DNA from: Reyranella massiliensis 521
Lineage (GTDB): Bacteria > Pseudomonadota > Alphaproteobacteria > Reyranellales > Reyranellaceae
Reading direction: 5' to 3'
NCBI RefSeq assembly: GCF_000312425.1
Contig: NZ_HE997181.1
Location: 4,220,045 to 4,284,044, forward strand
Length of the DNA stretch: 64,000 nucleotides
Part shown: positions 18,365 through 26,843 of the stretch, in pieces
Layout of the letters: every line of letters begins with the position of its first letter
How positions within the stretch are numbered: the first letter of the stretch is position 1
The notes under the pieces: generated by a model
What the model was told of the DNA's origin: nothing
Database searches by the model: none
What the model saw: the letters and a program-made list of their open reading frames with translations, nothing else
Translations under genes and position numbers: made by a program

Positions 18365-19132
18365 ATGACCTTGACGTCGATCGACGCGAAGGCACAGCCG
18401 ATTGGCGCCGCAATGAAAGCCCGTCTGAAGGACGTGCTGCGCCCTTTCGTTTCGTCCCTGCCTTCATTCTCGGGATTGCCATCCTGGTCACGCACCATGC
18501 GCGTGCTGCAGCACCATGGCTTCGAGCCGCAAACGGTGTTCGACATCGGAGTCGGCTACGGCACGTTCCCGCTCTACCGTGCGTTTCCGAACGCGTTCTA
18601 CCACCTGGTTGATCCGGCACGAGAGTCGTATGCCTACATGCAAAAGCTTGCAAAGCAGTTGCGCTGCGAACTTCACTCCGTCGCTCTGGCCGATCGCGAC
18701 GGCGATGCTGCGCTCGAAGTACGAGGCGATATCCAGGAATCGACACTGCTTGAGGAAGTAGGACCGCGGCGCGTGCGGCGCGTCGACCGCGTTCCGTTGC
18801 GTCGTTTCGACAGCCTCTTCGGTCCCATCAAAGGTCCATCGCTGTGCAAGATCGACGTGCAAGGTGCCGAACTCATGGTGCTCGACGGCATGACGGGCCG
18901 ATTGCCCGAGATCGATGCAATCGTCATTGAGACCAGCACCATCGCGACCGTAAAAGGCGGGGCCGAAGTCCGCGACGTCGTGAGCTTCCTCGGCGATCAT
19001 GGCTTCGTGCTCGCCGATATCATCGGTCTGCGTCGGCGTCCGCTCGACGATGCCACGGCGCAGCTCGACCTACTGTTCGTGCCACACGACAAAAATCTGC
19101 GCACTGACCGACGGTGGGCGGCGTCGGCCTGA
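18365..19132 (+). CDS. FkbM-family methyltransferase
   Basis: A 255-residue class I SAM methyltransferase of the FkbM family. The SAM-binding VFDIGVGYGTFPLYRAFP lies near residues 59-76, followed by YHLVDPARES, and CKIDVQGAELMVLDG is the characteristic later motif. FkbM enzymes O-methylate sugars or polyketides, and in polysaccharide loci usually methylate a sugar of the repeat. The start is uncertain: ATG 18365 is used, GTG 18359 or ATG 18413 are alternatives. The shared upstream element places it in the EPS regulon. Confidence 0.85.
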   Translation: MTLTSIDAKAQPIGAAMKARLKDVLRPFVSSLPSFSGLPSWSRTMRVLQHHGFEPQTVFDIGVGYGTFPLYRAFPNAFYHLVDPARESYAYMQKLAKQLRCELHSVALADRDGDAALEVRGDIQESTLLEEVGPRRVRRVDRVPLRRFDSLFGPIKGPSLCKIDVQGAELMVLDGMTGRLPEIDAIVIETSTIATVKGGAEVRDVVSFLGDHGFVLADIIGLRRRPLDDATAQLDLLFVPHDKNLRTDRRWAASA

Positions 19133-19456
19133 GAATGGAACTGCAGGCGCGTTTACAAATATCGGTGCCGAGTCAGGCGCCTCGAGAGGTCGATCATTGC
19201 GCATTCGGTGGTCAATCTGTGACAGGCCGGAACGCGATCAACTGTCTCTTGCACTGCCGCTGCGCAGGCGCAACATCGCGGCCTGAGCCCGGTCTCGAAA
19301 GGTTCATTGCATAGGCCTGCGACGTCTTGTCAAACTGGCCTCCCTCGATGCAACCGGAACGATTTCAATGCCGTTTCTCGTTCCGTGGGGCATGATGCCG
19401 TAAACCTGCCATATGGCGGCAATATTCGATGTATGTTTTGACTTTCTGGAAGCAGG
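19133..19456. other. Intergenic region before the two-component operon
   Basis: These 324 bases have no convincing gene. They carry one copy of the EPS-locus element (19208-19223), 233 bases before the lipoprotein start. That is farther than at other genes, so either a long leader or an unseen promoter is implied. The last 60 bases are locally AT-richer and probably include the promoter. Confidence 0.5.
19208..19223 (+). promoter_or_regulatory. EPS-locus direct-repeat element, site 2
   Basis: GTGGTCAATCTGTGAC matches the shared element at 15 of 16 positions. It is upstream of the lipoprotein/response-regulator/kinase operon, as expected if the regulator controls its own genes, though at 233 bases it is unusually distant. 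Confidence 0.5.
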
Positions 19457-19987
19457 ATGAAGATCGCGAGCCTGATGAAGCAGACCGTGGGGGTCGGATT
19501 GCTGCTCCTGTCAGGATGCGACGTGGCGCGTTCGGCGCGTGATGACCTTGCACGTCTGATGGCTCCCTCGCCGCCGCCTTCGCAGGTGCGGAAGAGTAAC
19601 CCGCCCAGGCAGCAACCTCCTGCTCCGGCGGCCAGTATTCGGACCGGCGGCTCGGCAGCGTCCGTGGAGGCCTCGGCGGCGGCTACACCTTCGGGTTCGC
19701 CGCCGGTGACCGTGGGCGCAGACAGCGGAGCAATCCTGCCGACCGGCATGAGCGAACGGGAGCTCCGGGCAATGCTCGGCCCCCCAACAAGCGAGGAGGA
19801 GCATCCGCCAGGCAAGCAATGGCGGTATCGGGACGGTAAGTGCACGGTCGATATCCAGCTCTACCCGGATGTCGAGACCAAGCAATTCGGAACTCTTGCG
19901 TACAAGGTGAAGAGCGATGACAACACAGATGAAGGAAGACGTCTCTGCGTGGCCCAGCTCCAATCCCGTGTTCAAGCCCGTCGATAG
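19457..19987 (+). CDS. Lipoprotein of unknown function upstream of a two-component system
   Basis: A 176-residue protein with a lipoprotein signal peptide and lipobox LLSGC (Cys21). A Pro/Ser/Ala-rich linker (about 35-90) leads to a compact C-terminal domain beginning MSERELRAMLGPPTSEEE with WRYRDGKCTVDIQLYPD. This resembles the short BamE/SmpA-like domain, but the assignment is tentative. It probably sits in the outer membrane facing the periplasm. It overlaps the response-regulator gene by 71 bases and may help sense envelope state for the kinase. Confidence 0.75.
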   Translation: MKIASLMKQTVGVGLLLLSGCDVARSARDDLARLMAPSPPPSQVRKSNPPRQQPPAPAASIRTGGSAASVEASAAATPSGSPPVTVGADSGAILPTGMSERELRAMLGPPTSEEEHPPGKQWRYRDGKCTVDIQLYPDVETKQFGTLAYKVKSDDNTDEGRRLCVAQLQSRVQARR

Positions 19988-20714
19988 TGGAGAAAGTGAG
20001 CGGAAAATTCGCGTCGCCTTCGCGGAGGACGACGACGATTTCCGCGAAGCCGTGTCTGGTGAATTGACCGACTACGGTTTCGACGTCACGTCGTTCGCCG
20101 ATGGCAAGCTCCTGCTCGAAGCTTTTGCCCAGGGAATCGACGCGGAGATCATCCTGCTCGACTGGAGCATGCCCAGCGTGTCGGGAATTGACCTGCTGCC
20201 CAAGCTCCGGCAGGCAGGCGTTGTCCTGCCGGTGGTCTTCCTGACCGGCCGTTCGCAGCCGGCCTACGAAAAGCTGGCCCTCGACCGCGGCGCGCTCGAT
20301 TTCGTCGACAAGTCCCGCGGCGTGCCGATTCTCGCCCAGCGCTTGCGCTTGATCGCGGATTCGCACAAAAAGCCTGCCGAGCCGGAGTTCGAGGGCAACT
20401 TCCACTGCGGCCGGCTGTTGCTGAAGCCCGGCATCAGCCGCGCCTATTGGGACGACGCCGACGTCAACCTGACGCTGACCGAGTTCAAGATCGTGTACCT
20501 GCTCGCTTCGAGCATCGGCACCTATGTTACGTACCGCGCTGTCTACGATTGCATGCACTACGTGGGCTTTATCGCGGGGAGCGGCGAGAATGGCTATCGA
20601 ACAAACGTCCGTTCCTGCATCAAACGGATCAGAAACAAGTTCCGAGCCGTCGACCCTGACTTTGCCGAAATCGACAACTACCAGTCCTTCGGTTACCGCT
20701 GGGGCAAGGCCTAG
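19917..20714 (+). CDS. OmpR/ChvI-family response regulator
   Basis: A 265-residue regulator. The receiver domain (about residues 30-145) has the acidic cluster AFAEDDDDF, phospho-acceptor Asp82 in ILLDWSMP, FLTGR and the conserved Lys in VDKS. The C-terminal winged helix (about 165-265) ends NYQSFGYRWG, typical of OmpR-family DNA-binding domains. The N-terminus is extended by about 28 residues. No better start exists downstream before the receiver domain, so the 71-base overlap with the lipoprotein gene seems real. It is paired with the overlapping kinase. Likely target: the 11-bp-period direct repeats found across this EPS locus. Confidence 0.9.
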   Translation: MTTQMKEDVSAWPSSNPVFKPVDSGESERKIRVAFAEDDDDFREAVSGELTDYGFDVTSFADGKLLLEAFAQGIDAEIILLDWSMPSVSGIDLLPKLRQAGVVLPVVFLTGRSQPAYEKLALDRGALDFVDKSRGVPILAQRLRLIADSHKKPAEPEFEGNFHCGRLLLKPGISRAYWDDADVNLTLTEFKIVYLLASSIGTYVTYRAVYDCMHYVGFIAGSGENGYRTNVRSCIKRIRNKFRAVDPDFAEIDNYQSFGYRWGKA

Positions 20715-22236
20715 CCCGACTACCCGAGGTTGGCAGCCGGCGCTCCGCCGGCTGGCCGCCTCACTCACACTTAAGCTCATCATCCTCGTCGGCATCTTCC
20801 TGGCCCTGCCTGTGGTGCTCTACGGGCAGTTCGAAAGCGCCGACAGTCAGATGCGCGCCCTCGTGACGCGCGCCATCCAGGACCGCTCGGCTCTGATCGC
20901 CGAGGCGCTCACCCCCGCCCTGAAAGAAACCGATCCTACGGCGCCCATGGCGCTGAACCTTGAGCTTGCCAAGTACGGCAGCGACGGCACGGTCCTCAAG
21001 CTGATGTTCCAACCGCCGGCCGACAGGGCGACCGGCCGGTTTTATCTCGTGGGCTCGACTCCGCCGATCCGGCCGGAGGCGGTGGCCGCCGAACTCGACG
21101 AGCTGCGCCAGCGCGGCATTCTGCAACGCCTCTCCGAGGCATGCATGTGGGATGCTTCCAACGAAATCCGTTACAAGCAGGCCGATGGCTCGATCGAGCT
21201 GCTGACTTCGATCATCCCGATCCGCGCGCGCGGCAACTGCTGGGTGCTCACCTCCACGCACGTTACCTCGGAATTCCTCAATACGTCGATCGGCCGGCCC
21301 TACTGGGAAACGCGCGAGATCCGTGTCGCTGCCGTGATTTATCTGGTTGTCGCCGTGCTTGCCCTTCTGATTGCGATCAGCATCCGAGTGAGCCTCGGCC
21401 GCTTCCGCACCGTCGCCAATGAGATCAGCCAGGGCCGTATCGGCGATTCCGCCTTCGCCCGACGCAATGTCGTGCCCGAACTCTCGAGCGTGGCCCGAGA
21501 TTTCGACAAGCTGGTGCATGAACTGGCCCGTGTCTCGCGCCAGATCCGGCAATCGGCCGAGGACAATGCGCATTCCTTCAAGACGCCCTTGGCCGCCGTG
21601 CAGTCGGCGCTGCGCCCCGTGCGTCGTGCCGTGCCCGAAACAGACGAGCGTGCCCGCCGCGCCCTGGAGATCGTCGACTCCTCGCTGGCCCGCCTGCTCA
21701 CCCTGGTCAATGCCGCGCAGCATTACGATACCGCGACGGCCGACCTGATCGATGCACCACGTGTACCGACTGACCTGACGCAGCTCGTTGGTGAAGCGGC
21801 CCGTCATTTCCGCGAAATTTTGGCTGCCCGGGATATCAGGTTGATCCGCCGCCTCGACGAGCATGCGATCGTCCGCGCAGGCCAAGGCATGCTTGAAGAG
21901 GCCCTGCAGAACGTTCTGGAGAATGCCATCAGCTTCTCGCCCAAGGGCGCCGCTATCATCGTGACCCTCACCGCAAATGCCGAGACCGTGGAGCTGCAGG
22001 TCGACGATCAGGGGCCCGGCATCGATCCCGCCAAGATCGAGCATGTCTTCGAGCGCTATTTCTCTTCGCGTCCCGAAGTCGGAACCGGATCGGACGCAGC
22101 GGTCGAGCATTCGGGATTGGGTCTTTGGATCGTGCGGCGTAGTGTCGAGGCGCTGGGCGGTCAGGTGAGCGCCGTGAATCGCATCGGTGGCGGCCTGTCG
22201 GTCGTCATCGTGCTGCCACGCAATGGCCATCAGTGA
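20590..22236 (+). CDS. Sensor histidine kinase (PhoQ/ChvG-like)
   Basis: A 548-residue membrane kinase. TM1 is about residues 57-78 and TM2 about 240-262, flanking a periplasmic sensor of about 160 residues. A HAMP-like linker follows, then the H-box AHSFKTPLAAV with His328; the HSxKTPL form recalls PhoQ. The ATPase domain has N-box NVLENAISFSP, G1 DDQGPGID and G2 SGLGLWIV. All in-frame starts lie inside the regulator gene; ATG 20590, with GGGAGCGGCGAGA upstream, is chosen, giving a 125-base overlap. It presumably phosphorylates the adjacent regulator in response to an envelope signal. Confidence 0.88.
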   Translation: MAIEQTSVPASNGSETSSEPSTLTLPKSTTTSPSVTAGARPSPTTRGWQPALRRLAASLTLKLIILVGIFLALPVVLYGQFESADSQMRALVTRAIQDRSALIAEALTPALKETDPTAPMALNLELAKYGSDGTVLKLMFQPPADRATGRFYLVGSTPPIRPEAVAAELDELRQRGILQRLSEACMWDASNEIRYKQADGSIELLTSIIPIRARGNCWVLTSTHVTSEFLNTSIGRPYWETREIRVAAVIYLVVAVLALLIAISIRVSLGRFRTVANEISQGRIGDSAFARRNVVPELSSVARDFDKLVHELARVSRQIRQSAEDNAHSFKTPLAAVQSALRPVRRAVPETDERARRALEIVDSSLARLLTLVNAAQHYDTATADLIDAPRVPTDLTQLVGEAARHFREILAARDIRLIRRLDEHAIVRAGQGMLEEALQNVLENAISFSPKGAAIIVTLTANAETVELQVDDQGPGIDPAKIEHVFERYFSSRPEVGTGSDAAVEHSGLGLWIVRRSVEALGGQVSAVNRIGGGLSVVIVLPRNGHQ

Positions 22237-22259
22237 CGACGCACGCAGAAGGTCTGCGA

Positions 22260-22275
22260 GACACAGCATGATCAC
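22260..22275 (-). promoter_or_regulatory. EPS-locus direct-repeat element, site 3
   Basis: The minus strand reads GTGATCATGCTGTGTC, 13 of 16 matches to the shared element. It ends 60 bases before the manC start; TTAGCT, a possible -10, begins 22 bases downstream (22298). Confidence 0.5.
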
Positions 22276-22335
22276 TGGTCGATACTGAAGGTGCTGCTTA
22301 GCTTCAGGCGAGCGAATGCTTCGCTGCGGAGCTCC

Positions 22336-23799
22336 ATGGACACCATTCCCGACCTCGGCCGTTTTCATCAGCAAGGCTCGGCCCAGATCTATCCTGTCAT
22401 CCTGTCGGGCGGCGCCGGTACGCGCCTATGGCCGCTCTCGCGCGCCTCCTATCCCAAGCAACTTCTGAAGCTCGTCTCCGATCGCACGCTCCTGCAGGAG
22501 ACGGCGATGCGCGGCTTGGCCGATGTCGGCTTCGCTGCGCCGATCGTCGTGTGCAATGCCGAGCATCGGTTCCTCGTCGCTGACCAACTCGAAGAGGTCG
22601 GCGTTAAACCGCAAGCGCTGCTGCTGGAACCGCTGGCGCGCAACACCGGACCTGCGATCGCCACGGCCGCACTCTGGCTGCTGCGCCAGGATCCCGATGC
22701 GGTGATGCTGGTGCAGCCGTCGGACCATGTGATTGCGTCGCTGCCGGCGTTCCATCACGCCGTAATGCAGGGCATGGCCGCCGCCCGGGCAGGCCGCCTC
22801 GTCACTTTCGGCATCAGGCCCGACCGCCCCGACACGGGCTACGGCTACATTCAGAGCGGCACGCCCATCGATGGCAGCGAGGGCGTGCTCGACGTGGAAC
22901 GCTTCGTCGAGAAGCCTGATCGCGATACGGCGCAGCGCTTCGTCGACAGCGGCACCTTCTACTGGAACAGCGGCATCTTCCTCCTCGGTGCCCGCGCCTA
23001 TCTCGACGAGCTCGCCAACATCAACGCAGCCATGCTCGACGCCTGCCGCGACGCCGTCGATGCCGCGAAGGACGGAACGGGCTGTCTGCATCTCGACGCC
23101 GGCGCCTTTGAGCGAGCGCCTTCGCTCTCGATCGATCATGCGGTGATGGAACGCACCGACCATGCCGCTGTCGTTCCCGTCGACATGGCCTGGAACGATG
23201 TCGGTTCGTGGCCGGCCCTGCACGGCATTGCCGACGGCGATTCGGATGGCAACGTGATCCAGGGCGACGTATTGCACGAGGGCGTCAGCAACTCCTACTT
23301 GCGATCCGAAGGCCGCCTGCTGGCAGCCGTCGGCGTCGACCATATAACGGTGGTTGCGACCGACGATGCCGTGCTGGTCGCGGGTGCCGATTCGGCGGGT
23401 GCCGTTTCGCGGGTCGTCGAACGAATGCGCCGCGAGAACAGGTCGGAACCTCTCAGGCATTCGACCTGTCATCGGCCCTGGGGCAACTATCGCACTGTCG
23501 ACGCCGGCGATCGCTTCCAGGTGAAGCGCATCACGGTGAAGCCGGGCGCTAAGCTCAGCCTGCAGAAGCACTATCACCGCGCCGAGCATTGGATCGTGGT
23601 TCACGGCACCGCGATCGTCCAATGCGGCGACGATCGCCAACTGCTGCACGAGAACCAGTCCGTCTACATTCCGGTCGGCACGGAGCATCGCCTGGAAAAT
23701 CCGGGAAAGATCGCGCTGGAGCTGATCGAAGTGCAATCCGGTGGCTATCTCGGCGAAGACGATATCGTACGCCTTTCGGACAATTACGGCCGGGCCTGA
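22336..23799 (+). CDS. manC: Mannose-1-phosphate guanylyltransferase / mannose-6-phosphate isomerase
   Basis: A 487-residue bifunctional type II PMI-GMP enzyme. The N-terminal nucleotidyltransferase has the pyrophosphorylase signature VILSGGAGTRLWPLSR and FVEKPD. The C-terminal cupin isomerase domain (about 360-487) has RPWGNYRTVD and the metal site QKHYHRAEHWIVVHG. It supplies GDP-mannose for gmd/fcl. ATG 22336 with GCGGAG upstream is preferred; GTG 22291 would overlap the promoter-like element. No phosphomannomutase (manB) is in the window. Confidence 0.95.
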   Translation: MDTIPDLGRFHQQGSAQIYPVILSGGAGTRLWPLSRASYPKQLLKLVSDRTLLQETAMRGLADVGFAAPIVVCNAEHRFLVADQLEEVGVKPQALLLEPLARNTGPAIATAALWLLRQDPDAVMLVQPSDHVIASLPAFHHAVMQGMAAARAGRLVTFGIRPDRPDTGYGYIQSGTPIDGSEGVLDVERFVEKPDRDTAQRFVDSGTFYWNSGIFLLGARAYLDELANINAAMLDACRDAVDAAKDGTGCLHLDAGAFERAPSLSIDHAVMERTDHAAVVPVDMAWNDVGSWPALHGIADGDSDGNVIQGDVLHEGVSNSYLRSEGRLLAAVGVDHITVVATDDAVLVAGADSAGAVSRVVERMRRENRSEPLRHSTCHRPWGNYRTVDAGDRFQVKRITVKPGAKLSLQKHYHRAEHWIVVHGTAIVQCGDDRQLLHENQSVYIPVGTEHRLENPGKIALELIEVQSGGYLGEDDIVRLSDNYGRA

Positions 23800-23816
23800 G
23801 TTCTTACGCGGGGAAT

Positions 23817-23832
23817 GTCCCGTATTGGTCAC
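23817..23832 (-). promoter_or_regulatory. EPS-locus direct-repeat element, site 4
   Basis: The minus strand reads GTGACCAATACGGGAC, 13 of 16 matches to the shared element. It ends 81 bases before the wza-like gene; CTATTT at 23854-23859 is a possible -10 about 21 bases downstream. Confidence 0.5.
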
Positions 23833-23913
23833 ACCTTCCGGCTGCCGCGGGCGCTATTTCCAGCGTTGTTCCTTTGGAGGAATGCCCCTTCAATTCTCGA
23901 CAGAGGTGAAACC

Positions 23914-24546
23914 ATGTCGATCAACATCGTCGCCGCCTCGCTTCGTGCCTGCAGCCTCGTCTGTGCACTCGGCGTTCTTGCTGCCTGCGAAACCGATCCC
24001 ACACCGATCGTCGAGGACTCGCAGAGTCTCAGCCTGGCGCCCACTGGGCGTTCCGGCGGCAGCGGCGGCCTCAGCTCCGTGTCCGGCGACTATCGTCTGG
24101 GTCCCAACGACCGTACACGCATCACCGTCTTCGGCCAGCCGAACCTGACCGGCGAGTTCATGCTCGACGGCAACGGCGCGGTCGCCTTTCCGCTGATCGG
24201 CAACATCAATGCCAACGGGATGACCCCGCGCGAACTGCAGCAGGCAATCGCCGGCAAGCTCGACCCCGACTATCTGCGCAATCCCAGCGTCAGCGTCGAA
24301 GTGCTGACACGCCGCCCCTTCTATGTGCTGGGCGAGGTCCAGAAGCCGGGCAACTATCCCTACGTCACGGACATCACGGCGCTGAATGCGGTGGCGATGG
24401 CCGGCGGTTACACCTATCGCGCCAAGACCACGGAGTTCTACGTCAAGCGTCTCGACAAGGACGGCAGAATGGTTCGTGTCGTCGCCAAGCCTGAAACCAT
24501 CATCCGTCCCGGCGACACGCTCGAAGTGCGCGAGCGGTATTTCTGA
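23914..24546 (+). CDS. Polysaccharide export lipoprotein (Wza-like)
   Basis: A 210-residue outer-membrane auxiliary protein. The signal peptide ends in lipobox LAAC (Cys25). The Poly_export domain (YRLGPNDRTRITVFGQPNLTGEF) and a SLBB-like domain (RRPFYVLGEVQKPGNYPY) follow. It probably forms the periplasm-spanning and outer-membrane exit channel for the exopolysaccharide. It is shorter than E. coli Wza and lacks its long C-terminal helix, so another barrel may supply the pore (compare the protein at 40664). Its stop overlaps the next start by one base. Confidence 0.93.
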   Translation: MSINIVAASLRACSLVCALGVLAACETDPTPIVEDSQSLSLAPTGRSGGSGGLSSVSGDYRLGPNDRTRITVFGQPNLTGEFMLDGNGAVAFPLIGNINANGMTPRELQQAIAGKLDPDYLRNPSVSVEVLTRRPFYVLGEVQKPGNYPYVTDITALNAVAMAGGYTYRAKTTEFYVKRLDKDGRMVRVVAKPETIIRPGDTLEVRERYF

Positions 24547-26843
24547 TGGATCATCTCTCCGACACCCCCTCCCATCTGCCGCGCCGGCGCCCGGTCCTGC
24601 GCGCCGTGCCGGCGCCTGGGAGGTACTTGTCGGAGGCGCAGTCATTCCGCTTTCCGCCAACGCCCGAACCGGATGGCCTGGCCGAGACCCTGCGCAAGCT
24701 GTGGCGACATCGAGGCCTGATCCTCGCCTGCACGATCGTGCTGGGTGGCAGCGCCGTCTTCGCGGCCTGGTCGATGCCGTCCTACTATGTGTCCGAAGCA
24801 CGCGTACTTGTCGGCCTGCCGGCCCCACGCGTCCTCAACGTCGAGGCCGTCCTGGCCGACGTCAGCCCCGACGCCGAGCGCGTACAGAATGAAGGTTTCA
24901 TCCTTCAGTCGCGCTCTATCGCCCGCCAGGTCATCGACCAGCTCAAGCTTCGCGACAATCCCGAGTTCAATCCGGCCCTGCGCAAGCCATCGACGTGGGC
25001 GCGCTTGACCGACTTCAACAATCTCCTGCCGGAACCAATCAAGGCCTGGCTGGGCCGCACGGCACCGGCCAAAGAAGTAACGCCGCCCACCGCCGAGGAA
25101 ATCGACAACCGCATGATCGACACGGTGCTGTCGCGTGTCGATGTCTCGACCTTGGGCCGCTCGCACGTGCTGAGCGTCAAGGCTGAAGCGCAAAGTCCCG
25201 TATTGGCGGCCGATCTCGCCAATGCGTTGGCGGAACGCTATCTCGACTATCAGCGCAACGCGAAGATCGCCTCGATGGACCGGGTCGACAAGTTCCTCAT
25301 GGGTCGCATTGCCGAGCTGCGAGAGCAGGTGAAGAAATCCGACCAGGCTGTCGAGGACTACCGGCGCAGCAACGAGCTCTACAAGAGCACGGGAAGCAAC
25401 GTCACCGCCCAGCAGCTCAATGAACTCAACAGCCAGCTCCTCGCGGCCCAGACCGCCAAGGCCGAGGCCGATTCGCGCCTCGCCGAGGCGCAGGAGATGC
25501 GCAAGGGCGGGCTGGGTGGCGAGAGCGTTCCCGATGTCCTGCGGTCGCCGTTGATTGCCGCGCTCAAGCAGCAACTCGCCGATTCCGAACGCCGGGCAGC
25601 CGAGATGTCGGCGTCGATGGGCGAGCGCCATCCCCAGATGGCCAGGGCGCGCGCCGAAGTCGGCAACATCAATGCCCGGGTGCAGGCCGAAGTCGCCAAG
25701 ACCATCGACGGCCTGGCGCGCGAGGCGCGGACGACCACGGCGCGCTACGAAGCCCTGTCCAAGAACTTCGAGCGCCTGAAACAGCAGATGGGTGCCGTGA
25801 ACGACAAGTCCATCCAGCTTGAAGCGCTGGAACGCGACGCCACGGTGAACCGTAACCTGCTCGAAGCGATGCTGGTGCGCGCCAAGCAGACGATAGGCGC
25901 GGAGAACATTCTCGAAGCGAACGCCAAGCTGGTTTCGGCCGCAGCACCGACCCAGGCGCCGAGCTACCCGCCCAAGAGCCTGATCGCTCTGCTGGGCATC
26001 GCTGGTGGCCTGATGGTGGGTGCAGCCATCGCCCTGATGCGGGAGAGCGGCGACCACACCTTCCGCCGCGCCGACCAGATCGAAGCGATGACCGGCCTGC
26101 CAGTTATCGCAATGGTGCCGCAGATCAGCGGCCGCACACCGCCCGCCATGCAGGTGCTGCGCCAGCCGACGTCGATCTACAGCGAGGCGTTGCGCCGCCT
26201 CCATATCGGCGTCGAACTGTCGGAGGCCGCCGAATCGCCGCGCACCATCATGTTCAGTTCGGCCACACCGTCGGAAGGCAAGTCGGTGATGGTGTCGTCA
26301 CTCGGCCGGTTGCTGGCCAGCAACGGCAAGCGTGTGCTGCTGATCGATTGCGACTGGCGCAGCCCACGCCTTCATCAGATCTTCCACTGCGGTAATCGCG
26401 CCGGCCTTGCCAACCTGCTGACCGACAAGCCGGCAAATCTCGACGAGGTCATCCACCACGACGCCCTGTCCGGCCTCGACATCATGCCGGCCGGCCCGTG
26501 GAATCCGCGCCAAGCCCATCTGCTGAGCTCGGATCGCATGCGGCAGCTTCTCGATGCTTTGGCTTCGCACTACGAGTTCGTGCTGCTCGACACGCCGCCG
26601 ACCCTGGTCGCCGCCGACGTGCTCGCCCTGTCGCGCCTCGTCGAGAAGGTCGTGTTCGTCGTGCGCTGGGGTCATACGCGGCAGGAAAACGCGGTCGAGG
26701 CGCTGAAGCAGATCATCGACGCGCAGGGCAGCGTCGCCGGCGTCGTGATGTCCCGGGTCGTCGCCAAGCAGTATCGGCAGTACGGCTACCTGGCCCCCTT
26801 CTACGAGTCCGCGCGGTCGGCCCGCGCGACCCTCACCTCATGA
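24546..26843 (+). CDS. Polysaccharide co-polymerase with BY-kinase domain (Wzc/ExoP-like)
   Basis: A 765-residue inner-membrane protein. The Wzz chain-length domain begins near residue 40, with TM1 about 58-77. A long periplasmic coiled coil (about 235-440) and TM2 about 478-498 follow. The cytoplasmic tyrosine kinase has Walker A SATPSEGKSVMVSS, Walker A' VLLIDCDWRSP and Walker B FVLLDTPPT. The C-terminal Tyr cluster is short (KQYRQYGYLAPFY, four Tyr). It sets chain length with Wzy and couples to Wza through cyclic autophosphorylation. No separate Wzb phosphatase is seen nearby. Confidence 0.93.
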   Translation: MDHLSDTPSHLPRRRPVLRAVPAPGRYLSEAQSFRFPPTPEPDGLAETLRKLWRHRGLILACTIVLGGSAVFAAWSMPSYYVSEARVLVGLPAPRVLNVEAVLADVSPDAERVQNEGFILQSRSIARQVIDQLKLRDNPEFNPALRKPSTWARLTDFNNLLPEPIKAWLGRTAPAKEVTPPTAEEIDNRMIDTVLSRVDVSTLGRSHVLSVKAEAQSPVLAADLANALAERYLDYQRNAKIASMDRVDKFLMGRIAELREQVKKSDQAVEDYRRSNELYKSTGSNVTAQQLNELNSQLLAAQTAKAEADSRLAEAQEMRKGGLGGESVPDVLRSPLIAALKQQLADSERRAAEMSASMGERHPQMARARAEVGNINARVQAEVAKTIDGLAREARTTTARYEALSKNFERLKQQMGAVNDKSIQLEALERDATVNRNLLEAMLVRAKQTIGAENILEANAKLVSAAAPTQAPSYPPKSLIALLGIAGGLMVGAAIALMRESGDHTFRRADQIEAMTGLPVIAMVPQISGRTPPAMQVLRQPTSIYSEALRRLHIGVELSEAAESPRTIMFSSATPSEGKSVMVSSLGRLLASNGKRVLLIDCDWRSPRLHQIFHCGNRAGLANLLTDKPANLDEVIHHDALSGLDIMPAGPWNPRQAHLLSSDRMRQLLDALASHYEFVLLDTPPTLVAADVLALSRLVEKVVFVVRWGHTRQENAVEALKQIIDAQGSVAGVVMSRVVAKQYRQYGYLAPFYESARSARATLTS

